From Chaetoderma sp. LZ-2023a (taxonomy: Eukaryota; Mollusca; Caudofoveata; Chaetodermatida; Chaetodermatidae), in assembly GCA_034401795.1 (NCBI GenBank), contig CM067359.1, positions 149,048,568-149,112,567 on the forward strand: DNA of 64,000 bases. Direction: 5' to 3'. Shown piece by piece: positions 1 through 10,613 of the stretch. The first letter of the stretch is position 1. Each line of letters starts with the position of its first letter. A program made the translations under genes and the position numbers. A model generated the notes under the pieces. The model was not told the DNA's origin, ran no database searches, and was given only the letters and a program-made list of their open reading frames with translations.

Positions 1-369
1 GGATTTTGGCTCAAATTCTAACACAATAAGTTTTGTGACCATACGCTAGGACTCCACACCTGCAGGCATGATCAATCAGATCAGACAAATCTGGAAAGTA
101 AAGAAAAATACGAAAAATATGGAGAATATGAAAAAATCTTGAACCCGCAGCTATACTGATATTCTATTGGCCTGGTTGAATTGAGATAATGAAATATCAG
201 GGGTTAAAGTGTTGTGAGTTAGTTGAAGAGAGACTGTTTAGAGGTACATTTTTGAACAAATGCAGCGCAGCTCAGAAATAACTGAGAATGTTTCTAAAAC
301 AAAAAAAAGGCCAGTTCTGGTCGCAGTCGTCCGCCGACCAGGGCTTTTTAGTACAACCCCAATTTTTAA

Positions 370-900
370 AATCCAACAAAGGAGATAACTCTGATGTGAA
401 TGGACACATTTTGCCGATATGCAATCCCCACCGAGGTCTTGTCATAAGGAGTTCACATTCCAAATTTGAAATAATTTAAGCTAACTGAAGTTATCAACCG
501 GAAACCACATATTTTACGTTTTTTAAAGAAATAAAGGGGATAACTCTGGTGTGTCTGGACACATTTCACTGATATGCAATCCACACCGAGATCTTGTCAT
601 AAGGAGTTGACATTCCAAATTTGAAATGAATCCATTTAAGTTAACTGAAGTTATCGTACGGAAACCACATATTTTACGATTTTTCAAGAAATAAATGGGG
701 ATAACTCTGGTGGGTCTGGACACATTTTGCCGATATGCAATCGCCACCGAGGTCTTGTCAGTCATAAGGAGTAGACAGGCCCAATTTGGAATGAATCCGT
801 TCAAGCTAACTGAAGTTATCGAATGGAAATTAAACGCGGACGGACAGACACATGGACGGGGCCCCGTTTCTATAGTCCCCATCGACGATGTCGGGGGACT
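370..900. repeat. Dispersed repeat with three tandem units of about 160 bp
   Basis: The phrase GGATAACTCTG followed by GGACACATTT recurs near 381, 537 and 698, each time with the segment AACTGAAGTTATC some 110 bases later. The last unit runs into a GC-rich end (GGACGGGGCCCCGTTTCTAT, near 855-880) that looks like the terminus of a mobile repeat. No coding sequence is evident; the short open frames here are chance readings of the repeat. Confidence 0.7.
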
Positions 901-1027
901 AAATAAAACATACTATTTAATATTTTGAACTAATTGGGACAGCAATGTCTTCCAATACAGTTAAGTTAAAAGATATTCAACAGAACATTTCTTACATCGT
1001 GCTCTAAATTATACATAAACTAACATG

Positions 1028-1066
<39 letters not shown>

Positions 1067-1069
1067 ATT
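1028..1069. repeat. (TA)n microsatellite
   Basis: About 40 bases of nearly pure TA dinucleotide with one interruption. Confidence 0.95.
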
Positions 1070-1127
1070 TCTCTTTTTGTTTTTGAAAGATTTTAAGTTA
1101 TTTATGAGCTGGATTTTAAGAGTTTCA

Positions 1128-1312
1128 TCCTGTAACCCTTTAAGAGCCAAATTTGGTCAGGAGAATAAAAGCATTTCCTTATTAAATGTTCATTTACAGC
1201 CCAAGAAAAGACTATGTTTGAAAATTTACTCCTTGACTTACTGGCATGGTTACTGAATAATCGTCTTCTCTTGGCCTGCAAACGGACGTTCATCAATACC
1301 ATTGCAGAAGCT
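1128..1312. mobile_element. Family A MITE, degenerate copy
   Basis: Begins AACCCTTTAAGAGCC and keeps the family sequence TGAAAATTTACT and TCTTCTCTTGGCCTGCAAA, but the central palindrome is eroded. A clean member is described at 9409-9642. Confidence 0.6.
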
Positions 1313-1412
1313 GTTGAATATTTTGAACCTAATTTGACTGGAATCTGTCGCTACCTATGTCAGCAACTGGTTCCAGTCAAATGAAATTAGTTTCAAAATA
1401 TTCAAACGCTTT
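1308..1412. repeat. Family B hairpin repeat
   Basis: Left arm GCTGTTGAATATTTTGAAC and right arm GTTTCAAAATATTCAAACGC are inverted copies about 60 nt apart. Family B is a short foldback whose arms read TTGAATATTTTGAAACTAAT and its complement, usually around a CATAGGCAGCAACAG loop. The same hairpin recurs more than fifteen times up to 36.2 kb. No coding capacity; probably the core of a non-autonomous DNA element. Confidence 0.75.
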
Positions 1413-1484
1413 CCTGTATTGTGGTCTTCAAATTGAAATATTGGAATTTTTGGTTTTAAAAACGATTAACATTAATTAATGATC

Positions 1485-1665
1485 AAGAAGGTCCAAGAGA
1501 AGCCTATGCTTGAAAAATTGCCACCAGCCTATCGCGGTTATGGAGTCAGCCATTCTAGTGACACATTTTCAAAAAATAGTCATCTTGTCCTACAAATAGG
1601 CATTTTTTCAAGACCAATGCAGTTGCTATTTTTTATTGGTCTGACCATTAAATGTTTAGTAGACA
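1485..1665. mobile_element. Family A MITE, degenerate copy
   Basis: Retains GGTCCAAGAGAAG, GGTTATGGAGTCAGCCATTC and CAAGACCAATGCAGTTGC, so all parts of the family are present but diverged. The open frame through it is the repeat, not a gene. Confidence 0.55.
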
Positions 1666-1842
1666 AGATCGTTCAGATTTGTCAAGGAAGATACAAGTAG
1701 CTCAGTCAAAGTTGTTGGTGAACAAACCAGCTATAGTGATGATGTGTGCTCTTCCTTAATTATTTTTAGATGTTTTATAGATGTAACTGGCTAATTGCTG
1801 CAAGCCACCAGACAGAAGTCTCAATGGGCAATTTCTATGCAC

Positions 1843-1937
1843 CTGCTGAATATTTTGAAAACAATTTGACTGAAAGTTGTTGGTGGCTTAGCCACCAACA
1901 ACTTTCAGTCAAATTGTTTACAAAATACTCGGCATAT
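1843..1937. repeat. Family C hairpin repeat
   Basis: Near-perfect palindrome: CTGCTGAATATTTTGAAAAC, then AAAGTTGTTGGTGGCTTAGC and its complement. It differs from family B in the AAGTTGTTGGTGGC stem tip. Related copies lie at 30931-31022 and 31405-31475. Confidence 0.75.
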
Positions 1938-2139
1938 CCAGAGTTAAGCCCATGGAACATGTAGTCTGCAGAAAATCGACAGGCAGCCAATTAAGCAGAT
2001 CAATCATCATATTGTAGGTAATTACGTTCACCTGTTGTTCCGTAAGAGGAAATATGTCTGATTTCAGCTGTATCCGAATAGTTTTCTTTTGTTCCGACAG
2101 ATAAAATTAGACGGTGCTTATGAATTGTATTCTCCATCT

Positions 2140-2365
2140 TTCATCAAGAAGGTGAAAATTTCTTATTACAGTTTTCACCCTCAAAGCTTGTTCAAGAAAA
2201 TGTTAATTTCCTCATCGAAAAATTTCCTTTTGTTGACTGGGTCGGTTATCGAGTCAGTCATTCTAGTGGTAAATTGTCAAAAATAATCTCTTGCTCAAAT
2301 GGGCATTTCTCAAAGGCACTGCAGAAGCCATTTTTGGCTGAATTGAGTACTAAATTTAAAGCTTT
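2140..2365. mobile_element. Family A MITE, degenerate copy
   Basis: Contains CTTGTTCAAGAAAATGTTAA, GACTGGGTCGGTTATCGAGT and GCAGAAGCCATTTTTGGCTG in family order. One palindrome arm is worn. Confidence 0.6.
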
Positions 2366-3159
2366 CCGAATTACCTAACAACCAATTCAGCTGTAATGTA
2401 AGACCCTTTCAGTGTCACCTAGACAATCATTTCAACAACATCGGCATGGAATCATATACATGTATCTTTATTGCTTCTGTGCATGTAAGGCCATCCATAA
2501 AAGAGATTTTGTTTATTGCAGACCGGGTGGGGAAAAAATACTTCAGTACATCGAGGGAGGAAATTTATGTATTTTTCAATTATGAATTTATTTTTAGAAG
2601 GTCCTAAATATTAGTTTTTCAGATATTTAACTAGATGTCCATTAATTATGGTCGGAATTATCAAATTTGTCATGATTTTCATGACTCAATTAGCAAAAGG
2701 GATTCTCATTGCATACACTGTTGCTGTAAGAAAATTGTAATTTGTATACTGTTTGAGAAATGTATGAATGTTTTAACATTTCTGCTGGGTAGAAATTTTT
2801 TTTTTTGGTGTTACCGGCTTGGTGGAAAAAAAATTTCACTCGGGAGAATTATGGGAAATGAAACTACTTTTTATTTTGGCCTAACTATTTTTAGCGGTGT
2901 CTTATATAGTGCTTTAACTACTTGAGTAATGGCTAAGCATTCATATTGTTGGAACAAATGTCCCTTAAGTAGTGGTTTCTATCAACTCCTATGTTTATAT
3001 TACAGCGCTGGTTATAAACTATAATGTACAGTTTCTGTATTATTTCCCTCTTTGCAGATGCATCTTTGTCATTTATCACTGGGACCATCATTACATATAA
3101 CCTAATTTATATGTTGAGCTATCTTTTATTAGTATGCTATGATGGCATATTCCTGTCCC

Positions 3160-3655
3160 CTGTTACTGACTTATTTATGTCGATATAATACATCAAATGT
3201 CAACATAATCGGGTGCTTAATTCGTCATATCGAGCTATTTACATCGACGCAATGCAAAACTTGATGTCGACGTAATAACTTGTAACTCGTTGCTTCCCAT
3301 CTCTGCCGTGGACTTATTCAGTTATTTATGTCGACATAATAATTGAGATGTCAACATAATACAACAATTATGTCGACTTAATTCATATGAGATGCCCACA
3401 TTTAAGAGCAAAACAATACGTAGTATTGTTTTGCGTATTGTTGTATTATGTCGCCATCTCAATTATTATGTTGACATAAATAACTGAATAAGTCGACAGC
3501 AGAGGTGGAAGTAGCATCTTTCTTGGCCGAGTTACTACTTATTATGTCGTCATAAACTTTTGCAATATATCGATATAATTAACTGTTGATTTAGGATCCC
3601 ATTATGTCAATGATTTGGCCTATTATGTTGACATCAGTAAGTCAGCAACAGTGGT
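3160..3655. repeat. Large foldback element rich in GTCGACATAA/GTTGACATAA motifs
   Basis: The outer ends GTTACTGACTTATTTATGTC and TTGACATCAGTAAGTCAGCAAC are inverted copies. Inner arms repeat the inversion (CAGTTATTTATGTCGACATA against TATGTTGACATAAATAACTG), with the fold centre near 3421. Short motifs of the form TTATGTCGACATAA recur along both arms. No open frame. It looks like a foldback or MITE-type element in the intron upstream of the first visible transporter exon. Confidence 0.7.
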
Positions 3656-3938
3656 CAGAAATACACCGCCATAGCATGTAAATAAACCGTGTTCATAAAT
3701 CTGCTTTCTATAGATCTAAGTTAAGGTATGGTATTGTGGTGGCGGTATGTGCGCGCTTCATGCATGCATTTGTATGCACGTATGTAGTTGGTGGAGAGCT
3801 ATGTACCATCTCAATGCATTATATATACATCAGTCAATTTAAGCCAATGCTAATTAAAACAGTGATGTACATATTTAAATCTTTTTACTGTTTTTCTCCT
3901 GCCTGTTCAACCCATAATTATGCGTATCTACTTTGCAG

Positions 3939-4079
3939 GATGTGTGATCAGCTTAGCGGCGCTGTATCTTGCCGAGATCTCACCAAAACAGGTCCGAGGA
4001 GCAATTGGAACATGTCATCAACTTGCTATCACTATAGGAATTCTTGTCTCGCAGGTTCTGGGTCTGAAAGAGCTTATGG
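3939..4079 (+). CDS. SLC2A: Facilitated glucose transporter, exon encoding TM4 end and TM5
   Basis: This is the first transporter exon visible in the window. It follows the acceptor CTACTTTGCAG, encodes CVISLAALYLAEISPKQVRG and then a TM5 resembling GLUT1 (GAIGTCHQLAITIGILVSQV), and ends at the donor ATGG/GTAAAT. It starts two bases into a Gly codon and ends one base into the next Gly codon, which matches exon 5482-5619. The SLC2A family moves hexoses down their gradient across the plasma membrane. Upstream exons (TM1-TM3, about 125 residues in relatives) were searched for and not found, so the 5' end is outside the window. Confidence 0.93.
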
Positions 4080-4494
4080 GTAAATATTACGGACTCGCCT
4101 ACTTCATTTGACTGAATAATAAAATAAAATTTGATAATTTTACAGGATGTTTAAGTAACTTCAAACTTCTCAATATCTCATAATAAATTGTTCATGATTT
4201 TTAAATTTCTTTTAGCATAGATTTTTAATCGAATCGAGGTACATGCATGTATATATAAAAATATCGCAAAAATGTGCAACCTATATTAAAGGGATACTAA
4301 TCTTATGTCTAACGTTGTATTATACTGATACAGTATGGTATAGAGATTTCATTTAATTCACTTCCAACGCATTCCTTTATATGTACAGTATCATAATTAT
4401 TTCCTTTTTAACATGGTATTAATGCTGAACTGTGGTCGACGACATTTTGTCTCTTCAAGCGATAGTGTGTGATGTCATGTAGGCGCCAATGCAT

Positions 4495-4913
4495 TAGGGC
4501 TGCAACGATTCGTCAATACATCGCGTATCGCGAGACTTTTCCCGTATCGCGATGCATGATACACTTTTACAAGAACCATGATACATGTAAAAAGAATTTC
4601 ATACTTTGATTTGTGTTTAAAATTTAGTAAAAGGGTAGAGATGCATGATTTTAATGTGTAAATCTCCTATTACTGCGAGTACCAATACCAAATAATCCAT
4701 GACTACATGCATGTGCTGGGCATGGCATAATACTAGTTATACAGATGCTATTAGTGAGGAAATATAACACCAAAATGGGTTCATTTATTTAAAACGCATA
4801 CATCATATTCATGTACATGTATGTTGCAGTTATGTGTTGCGATACGCATCGTATCGTGAAACAAATATCGCAATGCATATAACATCGTGGCTTTGCATAT
4901 CGTTGTAAGCATA
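4495..4913. mobile_element. hAT-like non-autonomous element with 8-bp target duplication
   Basis: The 419-bp unit begins TAGGGCTGCAACGAT and ends ATCGTTGTAAGCATA, so the ends are imperfect inverted repeats. It is flanked on both sides by CAATGCAT (4487-4494 and 4914-4921). An 8-bp duplication with a TAGGG start is the hallmark of the hAT superfamily. The interior holds ATCGCGTATCGCGA-type palindromes and no transposase, so it depends on an element elsewhere. Confidence 0.8.
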
Positions 4914-4949
4914 CAATGCATCACACTCTTTATTACGTAATAGTTATCA

Positions 4950-4984
4950 GAATGAATATTTTGAAACTAATTTAACTGGAAGCT
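4950..4984. repeat. Family B single arm
   Basis: Only one arm (GAATATTTTGAAACTAATTT) is present; the partner arm is not found nearby. A relic. Confidence 0.5.
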
Positions 4985-5141
4985 TCAGACCCACTCGTAA
5001 ACGCCATCCGTAAAACTTCCTCCAACACTTGTTGGATCTGCAATGTTGAGATATAGTGAGTCTTTTCAGACGATTATATTGCGATATGCCATAATCTCTC
5101 GGTGCCTACAATACAACATTTGATGTGAGTAGAGTATCGCT

Positions 5142-5376
5142 TTAACCCTTTAATGGCTAAAATGTTTCAAGAGTATCAAAATAATGTCTTATTGAATGCC
5201 CATTTTCACGGCAAGGGAAGACTATTTTTGAAAACTTACCACTGGAATGACTGGCTCGGTTACCGAGCCAGTCATTCTAGTGGTAAGTTTTCAAAAATAA
5301 TCTTGCACTGAAAATGGACATTCCTCAAGACTACTACAGAGGCCAGTTTTGGCTGGCTTCATCATGAAAAGGTTAA
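5142..5376. mobile_element. Family A MITE
   Basis: Ends TTAACCCTTTAATGGC and CATGAAAAGGTTAA, with the core palindrome ACTGGCTCGGTTACCGAGCC. It belongs to a subfamily whose right end reads GGCTTCATCATGAAA, shared with the copy at 33969-34187. It lies 105 bp upstream of the exon at 5482. Confidence 0.8.
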
Positions 5377-5481
5377 ATAGGCAGTCATAACAGGGAAATG
5401 TTTTCTAAAATTATCCCGGCCATTAAGATGTGAATAATTTCCTTATGAGTTTAACCCCTATATTTTCCACTTTTTTTTTAG

Positions 5482-5619
5482 GTACAGAGGACCTGTGGCC
5501 TGTATTGTGTGCTTTGCATGGAATTCCGTGTCTCATCTGTCTGATTGCTTTCGTGTTTTGTCCTGAATCTCCAAGATTTCTTCTGCTTAAGAAAGGCTTG
5601 GAAGATGAGGCTGTTAAAG
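5482..5619 (+). CDS. SLC2A: Facilitated glucose transporter, exon encoding TM6 and the PESPR motif
   Basis: Acceptor TTTTTTTTTAG; donor AAAG/GTATGT. The peptide TEDLWPVLCALHGIPCLICL (TM6) is followed by CPESPRFLLLKKGLEDEAVK, the conserved family motif at the start of the intracellular loop after TM6. Both ends are split codons in the same phase (one base, then two), which joins cleanly to the neighbouring exons. Confidence 0.95.
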
Positions 5620-5649
5620 GTATGTATAAACACCAGCATCATGTAATGA

Positions 5650-6790
5650 TATAGCTACCACTACGGTTATCACACAGAGGGGACGTACAAATGTATTTCT
5701 AGACCACTGGCGTACGTCTAAAACACTATGCACAATAATAATATATCATCGGGACAATATAATGACTCTTTGCGAGAACATTTATTATTATCTACACTCT
5801 ACAGTAGGTCAGGCAGTTTGGGTTCACTACACGTACTTAAAAAGATATTTCCTGTGGTTTTTATAGAATATTTTTAATGAAACATGTTAGATTTTGATGA
5901 CACACATTTGTACTTCATGCACATATAAAAAAGATTTAGTTTGACCTTTGCCCTTCGAAGAATTTCACAATAGCGCGAGTTTGAACACTTTGGGTAGTTC
6001 CGGATTACATCATTTAAACTGTCAGTTTGATGACTATAAAATAATATTTTCGAAACCAGTCTTATCCCATTGTCATGTTTTGACAAGGCAGAAAAGAAGA
6101 ATATGAAAAATATCAGTGACTGTCGACAAACATGTGCTGTCTATAGAAGCATTTTTGGCATACACCGCTGTAAGAGATGAGCTTGTTTTCTTTTCCGTCG
6201 TAATGGATGGTTATCGCGACTGAAGATGTATCATTAATTAAATGCTAAAATTCTGACAAAATTGAGATAAAGATTTTTATGTTTATTGGTCATCAATAAA
6301 CTGAATTTATTGAAAACGTATCAAAATATAAAATAAAGCCTGGTTCCAAAGAATTTGATTGATGATTAAGATAGTGAACCGAAACTGCTGATGATCCAGA
6401 ACCGCCGATGATCCAGAACCGTCGTATCCACTATATTACATTATTACATACTAACAATATTTCTCTTTCCTTATAAGGGGAGATGTAGCGCTATATCTAC
6501 CATAGTCATATAATTAGTATGATGTATGAGCTGGCGACTCCAACGCTTAGCACACTATGATAATTGGCTTTAGAATACAGTTAGATCTTGTTAGCACAGA
6601 CCGTATTCTTTAATAATCTAATATATATCCATATGGTAGAAAATATATAGGAATTCAGCAGATCAGTGAACATTGGAAAAAACCTGTCCTACATGTAGCA
6701 TCAGTAAAAAGTTTTCAAAAAGTACATTTTCCTCAAGATGGATGCTTATTTTAGGTGGCTAACGGTTATCACCATTGGGACCAATAGCTA
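5650..6790. other. Intron sequence with no recognised feature
   Basis: AT-rich intron. The open frames are short and unlike any protein I know. No palindromic repeat of families A-D is visible here. Confidence 0.6.
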
Positions 6791-6794
6791 TAAC

Positions 6795-7035
6795 CACTTT
6801 AACACTCAAGCCGGCCTAAAAAGGTTTATGCAATGGCCTTGAGAAATCTCCATTTCCTCACAGAAAGATTATTTTAGAAAAATTTTCACAGGAATAACCA
6901 AGCCAGTCATTCCAGCAATAAATTTTCAAACGAATTTCTCTTGGTCTGCAATGGGAATTTGCTATGAGAAAATTGAAATCTTGAAGAAATTTAAGGATCC
7001 AAGATTGAACATTGAAAAATTGGTATCCATGACAA
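6795..7035. mobile_element. Family A MITE, diverged, reverse orientation
   Basis: Contains TTAACACTCAAGCCGGCC, AAGCCAGTCATTCCAGCAAT and TTCTCTTGGTCTGCAA, but the arms no longer pair over their whole length. Confidence 0.55.
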
Positions 7036-7067
7036 GCCAATTTCAAGACTGCCATTTAGGTAGACTG

Positions 7068-7142
7068 GTGAATATTTTGAAACTAATTTGACTCTGTGCC
7101 ATAGGTAGCAACAGCTACCCATCAAATTAGTTTCAAAATATT
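7068..7142. repeat. Family B hairpin repeat
   Basis: GTGAATATTTTGAAACTAAT and ATTAGTTTCAAAATATTCAA surround a GCCATAGGTAGCAACAGC loop. It lies about 110 bp upstream of the exon at 7254. Confidence 0.8.
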
Positions 7143-7253
7143 CAACAGAATATGCATTAAATGTAGTAGATTTTTAGTATTTGTATTTTTGGGCTCATGG
7201 CGTTTAAGAATTATGTGGTCTGATAATATTTCGCTGTATTCCACTGTTTTCAG

Positions 7254-7441
7254 CCTTGCAGAAACTTCGGGGTAAACAAGATGTGTCCGCCGATATTGAT
7301 GATATGCGACAAGAAGCTAAAGAGTCTCAAGGACAGTCAAAATTCTCGATTAAAATGCTATTGACATCTCCAGAGCTTCGATTGCCATTAACTATTGCTA
7401 TACTTCTAATGGTCGCCCAGCAGTGGTCGGGTATTAATGCG
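7254..7441 (+). CDS. SLC2A: Facilitated glucose transporter, exon encoding the intracellular loop and TM7
   Basis: Acceptor CACTGTTTTCAG; donor AATGCG/GTATGT. It encodes ALQKLRGKQDVSADIDDMRQ, the helical intracellular domain, then TSPELRLPLTIAILLMVAQQ and WSGINA at the start of the sugar-binding TM7. GLUT1-4 read QQLSGINA here; this protein has Trp in place of Leu. It begins with a split Ala codon and ends on a whole codon. Confidence 0.95.
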
Positions 7442-7924
7442 GTATGTACACTATCAAACTGCGATTGGAAGGTATAATTTTAGGATGATGATTAGTCACG
7501 GCATCTCAACGTTTGAATCGTTTAAAGGTCACTATTCTCCACCACCACCTCACTCACCCCCTCCAAAAAAAGAAATTGATTGAAGTGTTTTCGAAGATAA
7601 TGTCCGTTTGCTGAGAAAGAGATTATTTGTTAAAATTTACCACTGGAATAATTATATGATTGGTTATTATTGGTTAGTGTAGCTAAAAAACCAACACCTT
7701 TTGAGAGTTCGAGGTATTTGTGAATGATACAATGTACATATGAATGGAAACCTGTTTTTAAATGAGTTCTTGATAATATTCCAATTCTGAGTTGTCTCCC
7801 CTTATTATTTGATGTGGTCCTTCAAAGAGTTGGTTCCCATGAATGGTTTCCAGGCATATAATTATGAGCTAATAATGATATCACTGCGCTTTATTTCTGA
7901 TAAAGGTCTTATATTTGTTGCATG

Positions 7925-8097
7925 CTAGGAAAAATCAGGTATATTTGGAAAATTTACCACTGGAATGACTGGCTCGATAACCGAGCCAGTCATTTCTGTG
8001 GTAAATTTTCAAAAATAGTATTCTCTTGATATGCAAATGGACATCAACTGAAGACGACTGCCGAAGCCATTTTTGGTTGACTTGAGTGTTAAAAGGG
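7925..8097. mobile_element. Family A MITE, partial
   Basis: The core palindrome is nearly perfect (GACTGGCTCGATAACCGAGC). The right end reads TTGAGTGTTAAAAGGGTAA; the left terminal third is absent. Confidence 0.7.
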
Positions 8098-8200
8098 TAA
8101 GATAGTTTCACTGTATGGCAGTGCTATTGTACATGTAAGATAACTTACAATATATCACCTAGAAAGTTAATTTCTGTGGTGTAATTATTTGGTTTTTCAG

Positions 8201-8311
8201 GTATTCTTTTACTCAGAGACGATCTTTGACGGAGCTGGTGTCCAGAAAGAATATATTCCATATGCAGTTGTAGGAACAGGAGCAATTAACGTTATCATGA
8301 CTATCATCTGT
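8201..8311 (+). CDS. SLC2A: Facilitated glucose transporter, exon encoding TM7 end and TM8
   Basis: Acceptor GGTTTTTCAG; donor ATCTGT/GTACGT. The 37 whole codons begin VFFYSETIFDGAGVQKEYIP, equivalent to GLUT1 VFYYSTSIFEKAGVQ, and run through TM8 (YAVVGTGAINVIMTIIC). Phase 0 at both ends. Confidence 0.95.
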
Positions 8312-8486
8312 GTACGTATCCTACTTGCATCACGCTAGACACGGGCCCCCCCCCCCCCCACTTGAGAGGTCATGTGTCTTTTATACCTAAAACATGTTCA
8401 TTGCATTTGTACATTATTAATTTTTCATGTATGTTTTAATTCTTTTACACCCAAGATGGACAAAAAACAGCTTCTGCAGTGGTCTT

Positions 8487-8712
8487 AACCCTTTAACCCT
8501 CATTTCAGCCAAAAATGTCTTATGCAGTGGTCTTGAGAAATGTCCATTTGCAGACCAAGAGAAGACTATTTTTGAAAATTTACTACTAGAATTACTGGCT
8601 CGATAACAGAGCCAGTCACTCCAGTGGTAAATTTTCAAAAAGGTTTTCTCTTGGTTTGCAAATGGACATTTTCTATAATTTTTTTGAACAAATTTTAGTG
8701 TTAAATGGTTAA
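8487..8712. mobile_element. Family A MITE, reverse orientation
   Basis: Ends CCCTTTAACCCTCATTTC and TTTTAGTGTTAAATGGTTAA, with an imperfect core palindrome around TGGCTCGATAACAGAGCCAG. It is directly followed by a partial copy that seeds the tandem array at 8711-9030. Confidence 0.75.
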
Positions 8713-9030
8713 GAAATGTCCATTTGCAGGCCAAGAGAAGACTATTTTTGAAAATTTACCACTGGAATGACTGGCTCGGTTATCCTCGTTTTTGGCTGAT
8801 ATGAGTGTTAAAGGGTTAATTGTGTTGACTATTGTTTTAAGACTATTTTTGAAAATTTACCACTGGAATGACTGGCTCGGTTATCCTCGTTTTTGGCTGA
8901 TATAAGTGTTAAAGGGTTAATTGGGTTGACTATTGTTTTAAGACTATTTTTGAAAATTTACCACTGGAATGACTGGCTCGGTTATCCTCGTTTTTGGCTG
9001 ATACGAGTGTTAAAGGGTTAATTGGGTTGA
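8711..9030. repeat. Tandem array of truncated family A copies, about 101-bp period
   Basis: GACTATTTTTGAAAATTTAC followed by CTCGGTTATCCTCGTTTTTG recurs near 8738, 8840 and 8941, each time ending GTGTTAAAGGGTTAAT. Each unit is half a MITE (one palindrome arm joined directly to the right terminus), and the units differ by only a few bases. This suggests recent unequal exchange after an internal deletion. Confidence 0.8.
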
Positions 9031-9174
9031 CTATTATTTTAACATTAAAAAATATGCTGACTCAATAGCGGCTCGTACAGTTTTTTAACACACTTGAAAT
9101 TGTTAGTTGCAATTCACGACTAGTATTATAAGTCTGTCCGTCCAACAACAACCATAGCATGTCGTGCTTGTTAA

Positions 9175-9300
9175 TTATCCCTTTAAAAAACGGCCACTGT
9201 GAAAGGTACATTTACAGTTGAAGAGAATACTATTTTTGAAAATTTACCACTGAAAATAAGCAAGTCAAGTGGTAGATTTTCAAAAAATAGTTTCACCCTA
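9175..9300. mobile_element. Family A MITE, short derivative
   Basis: Only the inner arms remain (GAAAATTTACCACTG and AGTGGTAGATTTTCAAAAAA), with a short AAATAAGCAAGTCA loop. Confidence 0.55.
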
Positions 9301-9408
9301 TAAATCGATAATCATTCAGGAAATGTTTCGAGTTTCTTCACCATTAATTTGCAAAATAAATCTTATATGATACAGTACAGGCAATAGGAAGACAAGTTTT
9401 TTTGGTTT

Positions 9409-9642
9409 TAACCATTTAACACTCAAATTTGTTCAAGAAAATTAAAATTTTCCCATAGAAAATGTCCATTTGCAGACCAAGCAAATACTAGTTTTGAAAA
9501 TTTACCACTGGAATGACTGGCTCAGTTATGGAGCCAGTCATTCCAGTGGTAAATTTTCAAAAATAGTCTTCTCTTGGTCTGCAAATGGACGTTTCTCAAG
9601 ACCACTGCAGAAGCCGTTTTTAGCTGATATTAGGGTTAAAGG
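9409..9642. mobile_element. Family A MITE, near-complete reference copy
   Basis: This copy shows the family plan: terminus TTAACCATTTAACACTC; AT-rich segment; GTCCATTTGCAGACCAAG; arm TTTGAAAATTTACCACTGGA; centre CTGGCTCAGTTATGGAGCCA; the complementary arm; TTCTCTTGGTCTGCAAATGG; CAAGACCACTGCAGAAGCCG; and terminus TAGGGTTAAAGG. Well-kept copies end in CCCTTTAAC and GTTAAAGGG next to TTAA. By family knowledge that suggests a piggyBac-type MITE (TTAA target, CCC ends). No coding capacity, although palindromic copies create spurious open frames on both strands. Confidence 0.85.
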
Positions 9643-9899
9643 AAGGGCATGTGTATACATACTAAAATTGTTTATCTAACAGATACAGGACAGATATTGA
9701 GAAACAAATTTGCCTGTAGCCATGTCTTGGGACAGAAACATAGCAAAAACACATCACAAAGAAGATAAAAAGTAAAACAAACTGAAACAACCCGCGTCGT
9801 TAATATATTTTCCAATTGGGCTGCCATGCGGCCAAAAGCCTATTTTAGAAACAATGGTGCTGTAAGCTGTTGCTTTTTACCTTTTGACCACATAATGAA

Positions 9900-10170
9900 C
9901 CTTTCCACTGTATTCATCCATCATATGATGTCATAATCAACTACGTGATGTGTAGAATTACATCACAATCAATAACGTCATGAATGACGTAGATAAGTAT
10001 GTCACGAATACATAGTTGAAGACAGACTATGCATTACTATTTAATAAATATTCTGTTGAATATTTGGAAACTAATTTCACTGGATGCTGTTGCTGCCATA
10101 GACACGGCAAAGTGTGGGTGGAACTTAGCCAGAGGTGGGCGGGGCATAGCTAAAACTGGAAAGGTCAATT
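9900..10170. repeat. Long family B element, forward orientation
   Basis: The order is CATATGATGTCATAATCAAC, TCATGAATGACGTAG, TATTTAATAAATATTCTGTT, the family B arm, then GTGGGTGGAACTTAGCCAGA and GGTGGGCGGGGCATAGC. The same order is seen at 16790-17290 and 22970-23460, which shows that the hairpin is the core of a larger element. Here the second arm is missing. Confidence 0.7.
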
Positions 10171-10511
10171 GTCACACAGTACTCCATGGACAAATATCCA
10201 CCCAAGTTTGTAGAAGATCACTCCAGCAGAACCAAAGTTATTGAATTGAAAAAAACCCTCTATTTTGAGAACAATGATACTAATAGTTTTTGCTATTTCG
10301 TTTTAGGTTTTGACCCCAAATTTGATACACTGGTGGAGGTGGGTTGGGGAGGAGAACATCCTGCAGATGATTTTAGATTGTCTAATAACATAAGAATTGC
10401 TGATTATTATCTGATTGTGTATAATTTCATACATACATTTAGATGTATAATTACCATTGAATTTTTAATTACTGTTACATCATAGCGAGCAACTATTATG
10501 TCACTTCACAG

Positions 10512-10613
10512 GTACCACTGATGGAGAAACTTGGTCGTCGGCCATTACTGCTCTGGCCATCAGGTCTCATGGTCCTATCTATGGTTGCACTGACACTCTC
10601 TCTATTATTGAAG
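10512..10613 (+). CDS. SLC2A: Facilitated glucose transporter, exon encoding the GRR loop and TM9
   Basis: Acceptor TCACTTCACAG; donor GAAG/GTATGTG. The 34 codons encode VPLMEKLGRRPLLLWPSGLM and VLSMVALTLSLLLK. The GRRPLL loop between TM8 and TM9 is a family signature. Phase 0 at both ends. A duplicated copy of the donor lies 34 bases downstream. Confidence 0.95.

Noticed and set aside
3050-3130. A further upstream transporter exon after CTCTTTGCAG
   Set aside because: The translation does not resemble TM1-TM3 of any GLUT, and no matching donor in the required phase was seen.
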